32,945 nt of DNA from Acidobacteriota bacterium (GTDB lineage: Bacteria > Acidobacteriota > Terriglobia > Bryobacterales > Bryobacteraceae). The translations under genes were made by a program, and so were the position numbers. Below the pieces are notes generated by a model. The model was not told where the DNA came from. It ran no database searches and saw only the letters and a list, made by a program, of their open reading frames with translations. Of the stretch, positions 31,772 through 32,945 are shown one piece after another (the stretch's first letter is position 1; each line of letters begins with the position of its first letter). The DNA lies in contig JANXXI010000009.1 in the NCBI GenBank assembly GCA_025350695.1, positions 1 through 32,945 on the forward strand, written 5' to 3'.

Positions 31772-32945
31772 ATGCAAAAACATCTGCTTCTGGTGCTGAC
31801 GGCGTTGTTCCTGTTTGTGAACTCTGCGCTCGCCCAGACGATTACCGCGTCCATTACCGGCAATGCCGTTGACCCATCCGGCGCCAATATTCCCGGCACA
31901 ACGATTACGGCGACAAATGCTGAGACCAACGTCCGAACCGTGTCCACAACCAACGCCGAGGGTATTTATACCTTCCCGTTCCTACGCGTTGGCATGTACA
32001 CCATAACCGCTGAGTCCAAAGGCTTCAAGAAGTCGGTTGTTGGCCCTTTCAAAGTGGAAGCCAACCAGATTGCCCGTATCGACTTGAGGCTTGAGATTGG
32101 TGATATCACCCAAGTGGTGGAAGTGACCGACGTGGGTCAATTGCTGCAAACGGAAAGTCAGGCCACTGGCGACACATTGTCGTCAAACAAGCTGACAAGC
32201 ATTCCGCTCAATGGCCGCAACTTCGCGTCGTTGACGCTGCTCATTCCCGGCGCTGTATCCACATCGCCTGGTGCAATGAACACCGCCGCCCGATTCCAGG
32301 GCTCCGGATCGCGCCCACAGGTGAACGGCAATCGCGAACAGACCAATAACTTCATTCTCGACGGCGTGGATATTAACCAGTCTGTCGATAACCAGATCGG
32401 TTACCAACCAAGCGTTGATGCCTTGGAAGAAGTGAAAGTGGTAACAGGCAATGCCGGAGCCGAGTTCGGCAATGTCGGCGGCGCCAGTGTTGTTATGTCG
32501 CTCAAGAGCGGCACCAACGGGTTCCATGGTAACGCGTTCGAATTTCTGCGCAACGAAAAGCTGGACGCAAACGGATTCTTCAACAATCGCGCGAATGTGA
32601 AGAAACAGGCACTGCGGCAGAACACCTTTGGCGGCACCTTCGGTGGCCCCATCCAGCGCAATAAGCTGTTCTTCTTTGCTGACTATGAACAAATCGAGCG
32701 GCGAATTGCCGGACCGGCGACCGCATCGGTCGCGCCCGCAGCCTGGCGCGCTGGCGATCTAAGCCAGTTCCTAACGGTTAACAACCAGATCATCCGTGAT
32801 CCAAACACCGGGACCACGCTTGCCGCGCGTACGCCCTTCGCCAACAATCAGATTCCGGTAGCGCGCTTTAGCCCAACAGCCCGTTTCCTGTTCAGCAACC
32901 CGAACCTCTATCCCCTCCCCAACAATACCGGCACTGGTACGCTCG
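31772..32945 (+). CDS. Oar-like TonB-dependent receptor with carboxypeptidase-regulatory domain (5' part only)
   Basis: The gene begins at ATG 31772 with AAGGAG 8 bases upstream and runs off the window end with no stop in 391 codons. Signal peptide: MQKHLLLVLTALFLFVNSALAQ. Residues about 24-105 form the carboxypeptidase-regulatory-like domain (ITGNAVDPSGANIPGTTITA, GIYTFPFLRVGMYTITAESKGFK). The TonB plug domain follows: IPLNGRNFASLTLLIPGA, FILDGVDINQSV, LEEVKVVTGNAGAEFGNVGG and SLKSGTNGFHGNAFEFLRN. Then comes the start of the barrel (FGGTFGGPIQRNKLFFFADYEQ). Full members are about 1000-1200 residues, so most of the barrel is missing. It probably imports a polymer fragment or large ligand through the outer membrane. 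It is divergent from the DUF1553/DUF1501 operon. Confidence 0.9.
   Translation, partial: MQKHLLLVLTALFLFVNSALAQTITASITGNAVDPSGANIPGTTITATNAETNVRTVSTTNAEGIYTFPFLRVGMYTITAESKGFKKSVVGPFKVEANQIARIDLRLEIGDITQVVEVTDVGQLLQTESQATGDTLSSNKLTSIPLNGRNFASLTLLIPGAVSTSPGAMNTAARFQGSGSRPQVNGNREQTNNFILDGVDINQSVDNQIGYQPSVDALEEVKVVTGNAGAEFGNVGGASVVMSLKSGTNGFHGNAFEFLRNEKLDANGFFNNRANVKKQALRQNTFGGTFGGPIQRNKLFFFADYEQIERRIAGPATASVAPAAWRAGDLSQFLTVNNQIIRDPNTGTTLAARTPFANNQIPVARFSPTARFLFSNPNLYPLPNNTGTGTL

Overview
The window looks like a chromosomal segment of an Acidobacteriota bacterium, most likely of the Solibacter/Bryobacter lineage. This is an inference from gene content: a large Oar-like TonB-dependent receptor with an N-terminal carboxypeptidase-regulatory domain, a DUF1549/DUF1553 plus DUF1501 pair, a beta-propeller lactonase, BNR sialidase and BsuPI-domain secreted proteins, and many Sec or Tat signal peptides. 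I saw no rRNA, tRNA, CRISPR array, transposase or phage gene.

Layout. (1) 1-1449: a short repeat-bearing leader and an MFS transporter on the plus strand. (2) 1454-7945, minus strand: a tightly packed five-gene operon. In transcription order it encodes a small monoheme cytochrome c, a membrane NapC/NirT-type cytochrome with six haem motifs, an OmcA/MtrC-family decaheme cytochrome, a DmsE/MtrA-family decaheme cytochrome, and a large predicted outer-membrane beta-barrel at the MtrB position. The last three genes overlap or are nearly contiguous (GTGA and ATGA junctions). Together they carry 27 predicted haem sites and look like a complete quinol-to-cell-surface electron conduit of the Mtr/porin-cytochrome type. 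This is the most exciting system in the window. (3) 8119-9342: a serine hydrolase of the beta-lactamase fold, divergent from the conduit operon. The shared intergenic region holds a perfect 16-base palindrome. (4) 9343-9725: a truncated antitoxin remnant and a tandem hairpin element. (5) 9726-12936, minus strand: lactonase, amidohydrolase and SDR in one operon. (6) 13039-14489, minus strand: a small membrane protein translationally coupled to a DAACS-type symporter with altered cation-site motifs. (7) 14529-17642, plus strand: a fusion of seven membrane segments with a GH113-like glycosidase, a DinB-family protein, and a secreted BsuPI-domain protein. (8) 17674-22025, minus strand: M16 peptidase, cupin and sialidase. 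(9) 22062-23353, plus strand: a Tat-exported TIM-barrel isomerase-like protein and an AbrB-antitoxin/VapC-toxin chimera. (10) 23321-31386, minus strand: DUF1549/DUF1553 protein, DUF1501 protein, a VbhA-type antitoxin with a broken Fic toxin, an N-acyl-D-amino-acid deacylase and a secreted ankyrin-repeat protein. (11) 31420-32945: a promoter region and the 5' part of the TonB-dependent receptor, cut by the window end.

Two themes stand out. The first is the electron conduit. The second is that three separate toxin-antitoxin loci are all decayed, and each keeps antitoxin sequence while the toxin is lost, truncated or frameshifted. All functional calls come from reading motifs by eye. No database search was run.
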